A stretch of 64,000 nt of DNA from Myoxocephalus aenaeus (GCA_038501785.1 JBAMJR010000189.1:6535001-6599000), one strand, 5' to 3'; counted from the stretch's first letter, positions 32,890 to 43,986 are shown. Translations and numbers: made by a program. Notes: generated by a model not told the origin, from the sequence alone.

Positions 32890-35053
32890 CTTATACACAA
32901 TATACAGTAAACAAGATAAATATTAAAAAAGACAAAAAAGACATTAAAGACAGCAGTAGTAAAAAAAAAAGTGCAGATAGTGCAGATGGAGGTGTCTGAT
33001 TAATTGTTCATCAGAGTGGTGGCCAGTGGAAAGAAGCTGTTCCTGTGTCTGGTGGTTTTGGCATACAGTGCTCTGTAGCGCCTACCAGAGGGGAGGAGTT
33101 GGAACAGCTTGTGTCCAGGGTGTGAGGGGTCTGCAGTGATCTTTCCAGCCCGCTTCCTGACTCTGGAGGTGTACAAGTCCAGGATGTTGGGCAGGCTGGA
33201 ACCAATAGTTCTCTCTGCAGACTTGACTATTCGTTTTAGTCTGTCTCTGTCTTGTTTGGTGGCCGATCCAAACCACACAGTGATGGAAGAGCAGAGGACA
33301 GACTGGATGATGGCAAGTAGAACAGGATCAGCAGCTCCTGAGGCAGGTTGAACTTCCTGAGCTGGCGCAGGAAGTACAGCCTCCGCTGGGCTTTTTTGCG
33401 GATGGTGTTGATGTTGGAGGCCCACTTCATGTCCCGGGAGATTGCCGATCCCAGAAACCTGAAGGTCTCCACCGCAGACACAGTGCTGTTGTGTATGGTG
33501 GGGGGCGAGGGGGGTAGTGTTGGGGGGCTCCTCCTGAGCTCACTGTCATCTCTACAGTTTTGGGCTTGTTCAGCTCCAGGTTGTTCTCACCACACAGAGG
33601 ACCAGCATTCAACCTCCCGTCTGTAGGCAGACTCGTCACCGTTCCTGATGAAGGCCGTTGTGTCGTCTGCGAACTTCAGGAGTTTAACAGACGAGTCCCC
33701 TGAGGTGCAGTTGTTGGTGTAGAGAGAGAAGAGCAGTGGGAAGAGCACACATCCCTGGGGGGCGCCAGTGCTTTGAGTCCGGGTGCTGGATGTGATTTTT
33801 CCCAGCCTCACCTGCTGAGTCCCGTCTGTCAGGAAGTTTGTGATCCACTGACAGGTGGAGGCTGGCAAGGTGAGCTGGGAGAGTTTGGGTTGAAGAACCT
33901 CCGGGATGATGATGTTGAATGCAGAGCTGAAGTTCACAAACAGAACCCTTGCATATGACCCTGGGGAGTCAAGGTGTTGCAGAATATGGTGCAGTCCCAT
34001 ATTGATTGCATCATCCACCGACCTGCGTGGTAGGCAAACTGCAGGTAGTCCAGCAGGGGCCCTGTCATGTCTTTCAAAGGATTTCATGACCACAGAAGTC
34101 AGGGCGATGGGTGTGTAGTCATTTAATCCTGTGATGGAGGATTTCTTGGGGACCGGGATGATCATGGAGTGCTTGAAGCAGGAGGGGACTTCACACAGCT
34201 CCAGTGATCGGTTGAAGATCTGCGTGAAGATGGGGGCCAGCTGGTCAGCACAGACTTTCAGGCAGGAGGGGGACACACCGTCTGGGCCCGGAGCCTCCCT
34301 GATCTTCTGTCTGTGGACTCACATCCTCTTTGCAGATCCTCAGTGCCGGTGGGGGATTGGATGGGAGAGGTGAGAAGGAGGAAGAGAGTGGAGGTGGTTG
34401 TTTGATGATGGGGCAGTTGGGTGGGGTGGAAGTGGGCTTATCGAACCTGCAATAGAACACATTCAGGTCGTCAGCCAGTCGGTGATTGTCCTCAGTGGGG
34501 GGAGATGGTCTCCTGTAGTTCGTGAGTACTTCCAGGCCTCTCCGAACTGACGTGGGGTCGTTGGCTGAAAACTTTTTTTCCCAGTTTATCGGTGTAGCTC
34601 TTCTTAGCTACCTTGATCTCCCTCGTCAGTGTGTTTCTGACATGGTTGTACAGAATCCTATCCCCAGCAATGTAGGCCTCCTCTTTAGCCCAACGAAGCT
34701 GCCTGAGTTTAGCAGTGAACCAGGGTTTGTTATTGTTATATGTGCAGAAGGCTTTAGTCGGCACACACATGTCCTCACAAAAACTGATGTATGATGTCAC
34801 AGTGTCAGTGAGCTCATCCAGGTCTGTAGCAGCAGCCTCAAAAACACTCCAATCAGTGGAGGCAAAGCAGGACTGTAGCTCCAGCTTGGCCTCATTGGTC
34901 CATCTCTTCACAACAAGCTTTGCAGATTTTGGAGAAGATGAACCAGACACTGATCAGAGAGTCCCAAAGCTGCACGAGGGACTGAGCGATATGCATCTTT
35001 CAGTACAGTGTAGCAGTGGTCCAGTGTGTTTTTGTCCCTGGTGCTACACTTAA
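32890..35053 (-). mobile_element. Rex1/CR1-like LINE, minus orientation, 5'-truncated and decayed
   Basis: The A-rich 3' UTR begins near 32890. The 5' edge at about 35053 falls inside the endonuclease. It belongs to the same LINE type as the copy at 13162-14622 (both share HHILQHLDSPG…, …LLKFADDTT and the LPSGRR block) but keeps more of the 5' part and more lesions. Confidence 0.82.
33003..35050 (-). pseudogene. LINE endonuclease/reverse transcriptase, frameshifted
   Basis: From the 5' side: the end of the endonuclease (NTLDHCY…, ALGLSDQCLVHLL near 34940-35045), a connector VKRWTNEAKLELQ… (to ~34492), then RT segments ADQLAPIFTQIFNRSLE and ALTSVVMKSFER. A deletion precedes RSVDDAINM. Motif A reads VNFSSAFN, so the catalytic Asp is replaced by Asn. 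The second box FADDTT is intact. The thumb and C-terminus follow in two other frames (33236-33481 and 33000-33425), ending LFQLLPSGRRYRAL. At least four frame changes make it inactive. Confidence 0.85.
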
Positions 35054-35055
35054 TG

Positions 35056-36564
35056 TGCTGTCTTCATCAGTTCAGAGCAATAAAAGCCAAGATGCACTTT
35101 GGGTCTGGATCCATGGTGGTAAAATACCCCGATTCATTAAGGTCTGTAGGCCACACATGCCTCAACTTATCTTAAATTTGGTGTTTTATCTACTTTTATT
35201 GCTATTTTAAAAGCACTCCGGTAGGTTATTTTGAAGGTGCTCAGGGGAATCCTGAGACTAAAGTTCAGTCGGGGCTTTTGAGCTGGAGAGGCCTTTTATG
35301 TGATTTTAACAGTTTTTGTGGCGTAAAGAAAATGTGATGACCACGGGAACTAAAACCAGTCCAGGAGACAGAGCCGTTTGTGTGCGCTATGAAAACGAGA
35401 AGTCAACGTTGATTTATTTGTCACATAACTTAAGCAACGCCACTTAGTTCTGTTTTATTGTCTAAAGGTTTATTACTGTGAAGACGTAGGTTTATTTTGA
35501 AAAGCCTGTGTTCATGTAAAACAGTGTAAATTGACACGTGAGCAGTAATCTTTTAGTAAGAGACAAACCAAGTAACATAACAATCCAACATATACGTGTA
35601 CAAACGCAGACGTAAACACAGCCTTAAATGTTCCAACGGGCAGACTTTAACGAAGTCAAAGGAACGTCTGAGGAATGCAATAAATGTGGGATGATGCTCA
35701 CGACAAAGGCGATAATATTTATCCATCGCCCATCATGCTGATGCGTGATCTTGTGTTATTTTTACTAAACTTGGGACGGACAAGAGCTCCGCCTCAGCGT
35801 GCAACAATATCCCCTTCAGGTGACATAAAGTGCATCGTGAATGCAGAAAAATCTGTTAATTATTTTCGGGATATTTTCTGAATGAGTTGATATTCGAGCA
35901 ACTGTGTTATTTTTACGTTAGCTTCTGCAGCTGTAGCACACTGGATTTAATGTTTGGTTTGATAAAAACCTCTTGAGCCCTAACCGTAATTGTACTACTA
36001 TCGGCTGATCCACCACGGTCCGTAGGAGCCCGGGGCTCAGGAAAGGGGTTTGTGCAGATGTGTGAGTGCTGTGGTTGGGCAGTACCCTGACACAGTTGCA
36101 GGGAAGGGTCTTTCTGGGGAGCTAATGTGATGAAATTGATGCTTTTCTGAAGAAAGTCATGACGATGCAGATAGCTGAAGAGTGTCACATTTGCTAACGT
36201 TGGCTGGATTTCTTTGGTTTAGTACAGTGTCATTAGTGCAAATGCCGTCTTTATTGAAGCCCGTTAGCGAGTTCGGACCCAAAGTGGTTCCTCTGCCATT
36301 TAAAGCAGTAGAGGCTGAGAAACAGGAAGTGGTGATGAGGAGTTGTTTAAGGGTTTTGGAGGCAAAAGAGGGTGAAGAGACAAAAAAAAAAAACAGCCTG
36401 CAGGAACCAAAAGATGGAATATATAACTGTTTCAGAGAACCCTGGTGGTGCATTCACAGAGGTCTCTCCGCACCAGACAATCCAACCACAAAGCTTTCAT
36501 GGTGTGGCCGACACCACATGATGCTGCCTGCCAGTCCCTTCAGAGGAGGCTCACTGGGAAAATA
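35056..36564. other. Unrecognised stretch
   Basis: Short overlapping ORFs on both strands near 36157-36565 share the same DNA and lack recognisable domains. No termini or arrays seen. Confidence 0.4.
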
Positions 36565-36800
36565 GCGCTCGAATTCCACTGGAAGGAATTAAGTGGTCGA
36601 ACCAGATGGCAACCTCCAGTTCTGCTGAGTGAAGTCAACGGTGAAGTGTCTTAAACCTGCATTCTCTCTAATGTCCACCAGGGGACGACTCCTCTGGTTG
36701 TATAGAAGTCGATATAAATGACTCTACTTCTCTCTTGATTTATTCCCTCAGTAAACATTGTAAACATGAGTTTATGTCTCAATCTCTAGTTTCAAGTCTT
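36565..36800 (-). repeat. Interspersed repeat family S, copy 2 (one unit)
   Basis: Inverted relative to copy 1. From left: the 3' end ('agatggcaacctccagttct'), one ~73-bp unit with 'gtccaccaggggacgactcc' (36673-36692), then 'cttgatttattccctcagt', the unique part also seen at 4.35 and 50.9 kb. A single unit suggests the ancestral form before tandem growth. Confidence 0.7.
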
Positions 36801-37617
36801 CTTCAATACAGCATGATGTTCAGAAAATAAGAGGTAATTGAGCTGAAACTGTCCTAAGCCTCAGCAGCTGTCAGTTACACAACATCCGTCATGATGGAAA
36901 ACTGTCGCTTTAGTTTCTGCAGCAGCAGTGACGTTGTCTCCGAGCGGATGATTTGAACGTTGGGACTTTTTGTTTTGGCGTCGAAAGGCCGGTGACGCAA
37001 TTAAATCTTGGCTAAAGTAGCTCGAGAAAATAAAAAAGAGCGATGTTTGGGCGTCCCCAGCAGTCTCGTCACTGATCAACAATTCCAGCTTATGTAAGAA
37101 GTTGCGTTTATGTGTAGAAGGAGAAGAGGGAGATGAAGATGAAGAGGTTCTCTGTACTCATGTTTTAATCCTCTTACTCTGCTCTCCAGACAGGAATCAC
37201 TGGCACTCTGTCCGTGAATGTTGCTCACTCTGACTGATGACCTCTTTTTTCTGGAGATATTGTCTTTCCAGACGCGGTCGCCCGTAGGTGAAATGTGGTA
37301 GTGGAAAAATGTCCTCCTCCTCCTCCTCACCTCATCCGTTCGGCTGCTGCCTGTCGAAGCAGCGAGGAGCTCGAGGAACTGATGGAAAATGATATCACCA
37401 TGGACCACTACCCATCAGCCCCTCCACCACCACCACGGGAGACGCACCTCTCTGCACGTGTGGAGCCCTGGAGAGAGCTCTGCTGACTCCTGGTGGCCGC
37501 TAGAGGAGCAGGAGATGAGAACTAGAACATTTTGATGTCTTTAAATGCAGTTTGATCAAAGTCTCACATTTATCATGCTTCATTTCCTGTTTTTCTGTTT
37601 AAAAATAGTTATAAATA
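36801..37617. other. Unrecognised stretch
   Basis: Contains a short TCC run (37311-37327). No gene supported. Confidence 0.4.
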
Positions 37618-37704
37618 CAGTGAGGAACTTTTAACTGGTTCTGAACCAGTCTCAGTGTAGTCCTGGTCCTCCATAGACCTCAGTGTAGTCCTGGTCCTCT
37701 CTGG
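37618..37704 (-). repeat. Dispersed repeat family R, left part (split by Harbinger-like copy B)
   Basis: 'gtgaggaacttttaactggt', 'cagtctcagtgtagtcctgg' and 'tagacctcagtgtag' match, inverted, the region 57000-57110. The other part of the same repeat resumes at 38950. Confidence 0.65.
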
Positions 37705-38549
37705 TGAAAAATCACCATAGCAACACATCCAAAGCCTTTAACCTGCTCCAGCACAGGCTTAGTGAAATTCACTGGATAAGCTGACCACTCCCACCGGACA
37801 AAAATGCCAGCTCCCTTCCTCAGAGATGAAGGAGCGATATTAGTTAGATTAATTTTATAGGGAGAGTTCTTCGAGATCGGCAAGATCCGTTCTCACATCA
37901 TGATGACTTCCTGATGAACACCACACGGCGCAGTCGAGCATCGACTGTCTCACATACTGTATGTATATCACAGCCTTGAGCTTTTTTGCAAGTGGTATAT
38001 GTTTGTACAGTGTCAGCGATGCAGAGAACATCGGGAAAGCCGTTGCATGGGGTGCTCTTCGTAACATTATTTAGCACTTAAGAAACTTATGGATGTGTTG
38101 AAAGCACTCATAATTATATGACTGTTATTAGTACACCATACATATCATTATTTTAGAAAATTATTAAGGTGGACTCATGATAAGAATACAGAGAATCACA
38201 CACAATTTCTTTTCACTGCTTCAATTGATTGAATTTCTGATTATGAATAATACATACATACTGATCCGCCCATACACATATTCAAACTCCTAGTTATATG
38301 GTAATCTACACATACATGCATGCATACAGTACATATATCCCCATAAGTATTCATATCAATTAGATACTCTTTGGGCTTGTTTTTATCTACTTATTCTGAA
38401 AGCCTACTGCCAGCAGGCACATTTAAATAAATATAAATCTGATTGATTGGGGTAATGACGCACTTAAAATTAGCCGATACATTTTCCCAAAACGTACGCA
38501 TTTAACTTGATATTTTGCCATATTTTGCCCTCGCAGCGGTGACGGTGTT

Positions 38550-38611
38550 AAGCTGCGTTCACACCAAAAGCGTTGTGAATATTCGCAACACTTTTGGTGT
38601 GAACGCAGCTT
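38550..38611. repeat. 62-bp near-perfect palindrome
   Basis: Arms 'aagctgcgttcacaccaaaa' and 'ttttggtgtgaacgcagctt' are exact reverse complements around a 'gcgttgtgaatattcgcaac' core that is itself nearly self-complementary. Copy A has a strongly eroded version near 18700-18760; copy C has only one arm (about 39808-39820). It may be a miniature inverted-repeat insertion inside the Harbinger-like family. Confidence 0.8.
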
Positions 38612-38717
38612 TAGACTTTGCCATGATTAAGGTATTGACTTCCTCATATGCATTCATGATCATCTCCTGCTCGTCAGCGGAGAAAAAAGTATCTCGTCCT
38701 TTGAGTTTATTTGCCAT
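38559..38717 (-). pseudogene. Myb/SANT-like N-terminal remnant (Harbinger-like copy B)
   Basis: 52 codons beginning MANKLKGRDTFFSADEQEMI and continuing MNAYEEVNTLIMAK. This is the best-preserved of the three copies. The frame runs into the palindrome and stops there, so the rest of the domain (second and third helices) is lost. In PIF/Harbinger elements the Myb-like protein helps the transposase bind DNA and enter the nucleus. That role is family knowledge, not shown here. Confidence 0.58.
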
Positions 38718-38949
38718 TGTAGCGTTAGAAGATCATGGATTCAGTGCTCGACACTTTCCCCTTTTGAAGAGGAATGGGCACGCGCAATTATCCTGATGAC
38801 TGACGTCTGGTTTGAATTAACAAGACTGTTTGAGCGCGGATCAGCCTTTGAGAAACCGAGTTAGCCTGACGTCAATCATCGGGATAATTTAAGCTGGATA
38901 ATAGGACATTTGATCGACTTAGTTGAACCATCTACGAGGAACGGGGCCC

Positions 38950-39135
38950 AGTCCACCGTGGACAGAACCAGATCCGGCTTCACCTGCAGCCTCGGACCTG
39001 CAGTCGGAGCTCCGGAGGAGGAGGAGAGCTCAGCTCCCGGTAGCAGCAGCGTCTCCTCCTCCTCCTCCTCCTCCTCCTCCATTATTGCTGGACCTGCTGG
39101 AGGGGAACGGGAGAACCAGAACCAGGACTGAGAGG
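38950..39135 (-). repeat. Dispersed repeat family R, right part, with a TCC run
   Basis: 'agtccaccgtggacagaacc', 'agatccggcttcacctgcag' and 'cctgcagtcggagctcc' match, inverted, the region 56780-56850. A (TCC)n run lies at 39052-39080. Confidence 0.65.
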
Positions 39136-39470
39136 GGCAGACTGGTAGACCCTGCTGCAGTAAAATGAGAGGTTTTCTGAAGGGACCCTGGTGATCAGAG
39201 ACACTACCACTTTAGTCCACAGGGGGCACCAGAATCAAGAGAAAACGAAAAACAAAACACTGCAACATTAGTTTGTATCAGTTTAGTTAGTTTGTATCAG
39301 AGACTGATTTATACATTTTATTACCAAAACCACGGAGAAAATAGATGTATTTATGGCGGTTGACAGTATTTTCAGATTTATGGAGTTATACAAAGAGATA
39401 TCCAAAATGTCCTCTGTAAAAAACTTTAACTCTATGCCAACACAATTTTAAGGATTTAAGGGTCATGATC
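39136..39470. other. Unrecognised spacer
   Basis: No supported feature between repeat R and Harbinger-like copy C. Confidence 0.4.
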
Positions 39471-39698
39471 AGGGCCCCATTCCTTGTACCTGGTTCAACA
39501 AAGTCGATCAAATGTCCTATTATCCAGCTTAATTACCGAGATGATTGACGTCAGACTATGTCGGTTTCTCTAAGGCTGATCCGCCCTCAAACAGTCTCGT
39601 TAATTTGAACCAGACGTCAGTCATCTGGATAATTGTGCATGCTCCTCTTCAAAAGGGGGAGGTGTCGAGCAAAGATTCCATGATCTTCAAACGCTACA

Positions 39699-39869
39699 AT
39701 GGCAAATAAGATCAGAGAAAGAGCCTCTTATTTCTCCCCTGACGAGCAGGAGATGATCATGAACGCATATGAGGAATTTAAGTCCATAATCATGGCAAAG
39801 TTTAATGGTGCGTTCACATCCAAAGAAGGATGTTGTGAATGCAGCATAATGCAGCATAATGCAGCATAA
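39699..39869 (+). pseudogene. Myb/SANT-like N-terminal remnant (Harbinger-like copy C)
   Basis: 56 codons, MANKIRERASYFSPDEQEMI then MNAYEEFKSIIMAKFN, and it stops inside a tandem 'gcagcataat' decamer repeat (39838-39884). The first ~35 residues agree with copies A and B. Later residues diverge because the palindrome region is replaced by the decamers. Confidence 0.58.
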
Positions 39870-39884
39870 TGCAGCATAATGCCG
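39838..39884. repeat. Decamer tandem repeat (gcagcataat)n
   Basis: Four full units and a partial one, inside Harbinger-like copy C. Confidence 0.9.
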
Positions 39885-40121
39885 CCTCGGCTGCGACGGC
39901 TACATCGCAAAATAAGTGAAGTTAAATGCATAAGTGTTGGGAAAATGTATCGGCTAATTTTAAGTGCCTCATCACCCAAATCAATCAGATTATATTTATT
40001 TAAATGTGCCTGCTGGCAGTAGTATACAAATTAATATATACTTATGAGGATATGTGAACTGTGTGTGCGTATGTATCATGTACTATATACACTCACCTAA
40101 AGGATTATTAGGAACACCATA

Positions 40122-42402
40122 CTAATACTGTGTTTGACCCCCTTTCGCCTTCAGAACTGCCTTAATTCTACGTGGCATTGATTCAACAAGGTGCTGAAAG
40201 CATTCTTTAGAAATGTTGGCCCATATTGATAGGATAGCATCTTGCAGTTGATGGAGATTTGTGGGATGCACATCCAGGGCACGAAGCTCCCGTTCCACCA
40301 CATCCCAAAGATGCTCTATTGGGTTGAGATCTGGTGACTGTGGGGGCCATTTTAGCAGTGTTGTATAAAGTACCCACAAGCCGTACTTGAGTAAAAGTCA
40401 AGATACCTTACTGGAAAATTACTCCAGTAAAAGTAAAAGTCACCTATTAAAATACTACTTGAGTAAAAGTCTTAAAGTATCTGATATTTTCTGTACTTAA
40501 GTATCAAAAGTATTTTTCTGATATAAAATGTACTTAAGTATTGAAAGTAAAAGTACAAGTACATGCTTTTAATAAAAAAGCAATGGGTCAGAGTTTTGAG
40601 AATTATGAAGTTTATTATTTTAAGTGCTGTGGCCACCATGACCAAGGACAAGGAGTTGTGTTGATACAATAACTGGGTTGGCTGTGATCCATCCATATAT
40701 ATTATGTTCAACATAATATATTGTACCTAAGTATACTTTTGCATCTACTATGAACTTATCATCATAATTCTCCAAAAAGCAATATGACACTATGAAGGAG
40801 TTGTAACAGTGTGGTTATAAGTATGCTCATTCCGCCCGGAACAGAAAGAATGAATGAAAAATGTAAGTTAAATTAAAAAAATCAAGTCCGGAAAAATGTT
40901 TTATTGTGAAAAATTACCAGATACATCCGTCTGTGGTAACCTCAGACTGAACCTCTTGACACATGTCAATATGTTACGTTACCCTGAAAATGAAACTTAA
41001 GTCTGTTTCAACTCTGCCGGTGTTCTGGATTAAAACCAAGGCAGAGTATCCTGAGATCGCCAAAAAAGCATGACAACCTGCTTCCATTCCAACATCCTGT
41101 CTTTGTGCAGCGGGTTATAAGTTAAGCAGTAGACTGGACTAAAGGTTTAGTTAGGAGTAGACTGGACATAACGAACACACGTCGGGTGTCGTTGTCTCCT
41201 GTCTCTCCGAGGTCGGACCCGGTCCGTGACAATATTGTCTTCACGTAACCGGTCCGTGGCGCAATAATGGTTTGGGAGCGCTGGACTAGAGGATGTAGAG
41301 GGAAAATGCAGAATATTGTGATTCGCAAAACCTGCTTCGTGGAGTCTGTGTTCCACCACAGTCACGGATGTGTTTTTTTTTCTAAAGATAGATTTGATTT
41401 TGTAGCGAGTAACGAAGGTTTCAGGGGAAATGTATCGGAGTAAAAGTATCAGTTTTCTTTGCAAAATGTAGTGAAGTAAAAGTAAAAGTAAACCGAAATA
41501 TAAATAGTAAAGTAGAGTACATATATCCCCAAAAACTACTTAAGTACAGTAACGAAGTATTTCTACTTCGTTACTATACACCACTGCATTTTAGTACAGT
41601 GAACTCATTGTCATGTTCAAGAAACCAATTTTGAAATGATTCGAGCTTTGTGACATGGTGCATTATCCTGCTGGAAGTAGCCATCAGAGGATGGGTACAT
41701 GGTGGCCATAAAGGGATGGACATGGTCAGAAACAATGCTCAGGTAGGCCGTGGCATTTAAACGATGCCCAATTGGCACTAAGGGGCTTAAAGTGTGCCAA
41801 GAAAACATCCCCCACACCATTACACCACCACCACCAGCCTGCACAGTGGTAACAAGGCATGATGGATCCATGTTCTCATTCTGTTTACGCCAAAGTCTGA
41901 CTCTACCATCTGAATGTCTCAACAGAAATCGAGACTCATCAGACCAGGCAACATTTTTCCAGTCTTCAACTGTCCAATTTTGGTGAGCTCTTGCAAATTG
42001 TAGCCTCTTTTTCCTATTTGTAGTGGAGATGAGTGGTACCCGGTGGGGTCTTCTGCTGTTGTAGCCCATCCGCCTCAAGGTTGTGCGCGTTGTGGCTTCA
42101 CAAATGCTTTGCTGCATACCTCGGTTGTAACGAGTGGTTATTTCAGTCAAAGTTGCTCTTCTATCAGCTTGAATCAGTCGGCCCATTCTCCTCTGACCTC
42201 TAGCATCAACAAGGCATTTTCGCCCACAGGACTGCCGCATACTGGATGTTTTTCCCTTTTCACACCATTCTTTGTAAACCCTAGAAATGGTTGTGCGTGA
42301 AAATCCCAGTAACTGAGCAGATTGTGAAATACTCAGACCGGCCCGTCTGGCACCAACAACCATGCCACGCTCAAAATTGCTTAAATCACCTTTCTTTCCC
42401 AT
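40122..42402 (-). pseudogene. Tc1-like transposase, interrupted by a hAT MITE and a frameshift
   Basis: The N-terminal 260 codons are open from 42402: HTH region GDLSNFERGMVVGARRAGLS and GFSRTTISRVYKEW (~5-46), GRKCL basic stretch (~60-64), first catalytic Asp155 in WSDESRF, glycine-rich QAGGGGVMVWGMF, second Asp246 in FQQDNAPCH. An extra A in an A-run near 41630 shifts the frame to a stop. The MITE at 40356-41586 then separates the last ~78 codons (40122-40355), with SPDLNPIEHLW holding the catalytic Glu. Correcting for the extra base, I count 36 residues between the second Asp and Glu. It cannot make a full enzyme, but its DNA ends look intact. Confidence 0.92.
40356..41586. mobile_element. 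hAT non-autonomous element (MITE) inside the Tc1-like gene, perfect 8-bp duplication
   Basis: Ends CAGTGTTGTATAAAGTA and TACTATACACCACTG, with AGTAAAAGT/ACTTAAGTA repeats in both subterminal regions. CATTTTAG is duplicated exactly at 40348-40355 and 41587-41594, and that octamer occurs once in an uninterrupted version of the gene. Length 1231 bp. No transposase motif in its short ORFs. Confidence 0.94.
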
Positions 42403-43342
42403 TCTGACATTCAGTTTGGAGTTCAGGAGATTGTCTTGACCAGGACCACACCCCTAAATGCATTGAAGCAACTGCCATGTGATTGGTTGATTAGATAATT
42501 GCATTAATGAGAAATTGAACAAGTGTTCCTAATAATCCTTTAGGTGAGTGTATGTGTATATACATGTATGTGTAGATTACCATATAACTAGGAGTTTGAA
42601 TAAGTGTATGGGCGGATCAGTATGTATGTATTATTCATAATCAGAAATTCAATCAGTTGAAGCAATGAAAATAAATTGGGTGTGATTCAAATGGTGTGTG
42701 ATTCTCTATTCTTATCATGAGTCCACCTTCATAATTTTCTACAGTAATGATATGTATGGTGTACTAATAACATTGTCATATAATTATGAGTGCCTTCAAC
42801 ACATCCATAAGTTTCTTAAGCGCTAAATAAACGTTACGAACAGCACGCCATGCAGCGGCTTTCCCGATGTTCTCCGCATCGCCGACACTGTACAAACATG
42901 TACCACTTGCAAAAAAGCTCAAGGCTGTGATCCAGTCTGCATACAGTATGTGAGACGGTCAATGCTCGGCTGGACGTGTGGTGTTCAATGTACGGCTCAA
43001 GGAGGTCTCGTAAATAAATGATTCCTTGTCGGCAGAATCGATAGCGCTCATACAGGAAGTCATGATGATGTGAGAACGGATCTTGGCGATCTAGAAGAAC
43101 TCTCTCCCTATAAAACTAATATCGCTCCTTCATCAATGAGGAAGGGAGCTGGCATGTTTGTCCGGTGGGAGTGGCCAGTGAATTGAAGAAAACCTGCGCT
43201 GGAGCAGGTTAAGGGATTTGGATGTGTTGCTATGGTGATTTTTTTCAAACTTGCTTCGTGGAACCGAAAAGCCTGATCTGCGTCATCTTATCCTGAAAAT
43301 TATCCAGCTAACTCAGTAAGCCAGGCACGAGGAATAGGGCCC

Positions 43343-43986
43343 AGGTAAATAGTCAACGAGACAAAGGATAATAAAAGTATAAATACAAGCACAACACTAA
43401 TAAGATCTGCCAACATCCTAGTCAAATAAGTAAATAAAGAATATAAACTTAAAGTTCGACCCTGCAAAATACATTTTAAAAGTGGAAATGGAAATATTTG
43501 CAATAAATATATATAGAGAAAAGAACTAAAATGACTCCCGACCAAAAGACAAAAAAAGATTAGAGACATTATTATTTGGGCTTTACATTTATTTGGGATA
43601 ATACATGTTTTTAAACTGGCAGATTTTGTTAATAAAAGAAGGGAGTAGCAGTTGTTGAAAGAAGTCTTCATCACATTTCAATGTCATGAGAAAATGTAGT
43701 TCTTCCAAAAGGAAACCCAAAAAGGGAGCAAAGTGTTATCTCGTCTACAGGTTTCCCTCGACCCGGCTGCTGCTCTCAGCACTGACGACAACAGTTCCCA
43801 ACATTCCCCACATTCCTCTGGGTGTGTGTGGGACCTCTCTTCTTCCTCCTTCTCCTCTTCCTCCTCCTCTTCCTCCTCCTCCGCCACGTTGCTGATTCAG
43901 ACTCTGAGTTGATCAAGAAACCAAAAGGTTCCCATCTTCTCATATTTTTAATAACCTTTCACATCTGCACTATTATAACCAGGCGT
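43343..43986. other. Unrecognised stretch with a TCC/TTCC run
   Basis: A polypyrimidine run of CTTCCTCC type at 43843-43880 produces Glu-rich and Pro-rich shadow ORFs. Nothing else is recognised. Confidence 0.45.

Larger units (their letters stand above)
37705..38949 (-). mobile_element. Harbinger-like element, copy B
   Basis: Inverted relative to copies A and C. The right edge ends in GGGGCCC (38943-38949), equivalent to the left terminus of copy C. The left edge lacks about 110 bp of the other terminus and starts at 'aaaatcaccatagcaac'. It contains a Myb/SANT-like start codon segment (38559-38717, minus) and, at 38310-38345, the empty version of the site that holds an L2 in copy A and a Tc1-like element in copy C. 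Confidence 0.7.
40090..42550 (-). mobile_element. Tc1-like transposon with a hAT MITE inside
   Basis: Inverted termini CACTCACCTAAAGGATTATT (40090) and AATAATCCTTTAGGTGAGTG (ending 42550), ~28 bp matched, each flanked by TA (40088-40089 and 42551-42552), as Tc1/mariner insertion requires. Removing 40356-41594 leaves an element of about 1.2 kb. It closely resembles a teleost Tc1-like family I know, so the copy seems young. Confidence 0.93.
39472..43342 (+). mobile_element. Harbinger-like element, copy C, both termini present, with nested insertions
   Basis: The left terminus GGGCCCCATTCCTTGTACC (39472) and the right terminus 'gccaggcacgaggaatag' plus GGGCCC (to 43342) form an imperfect inverted repeat. 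Without the Tc1-like insert it is about 1.4 kb. A 3-bp target duplication could not be fixed, because 'acct' precedes the outer GGGCCC of several copies and the exact element edge is unclear. The Harbinger assignment rests on the Myb/SANT-like remnant and the terminus type. Confidence 0.7.

Noticed and set aside
36157..36565. Overlapping ORFs of 98 and 127 codons on opposite strands
   Set aside because: They occupy the same DNA in opposite directions, neither has a domain, and the right end runs close to family S.
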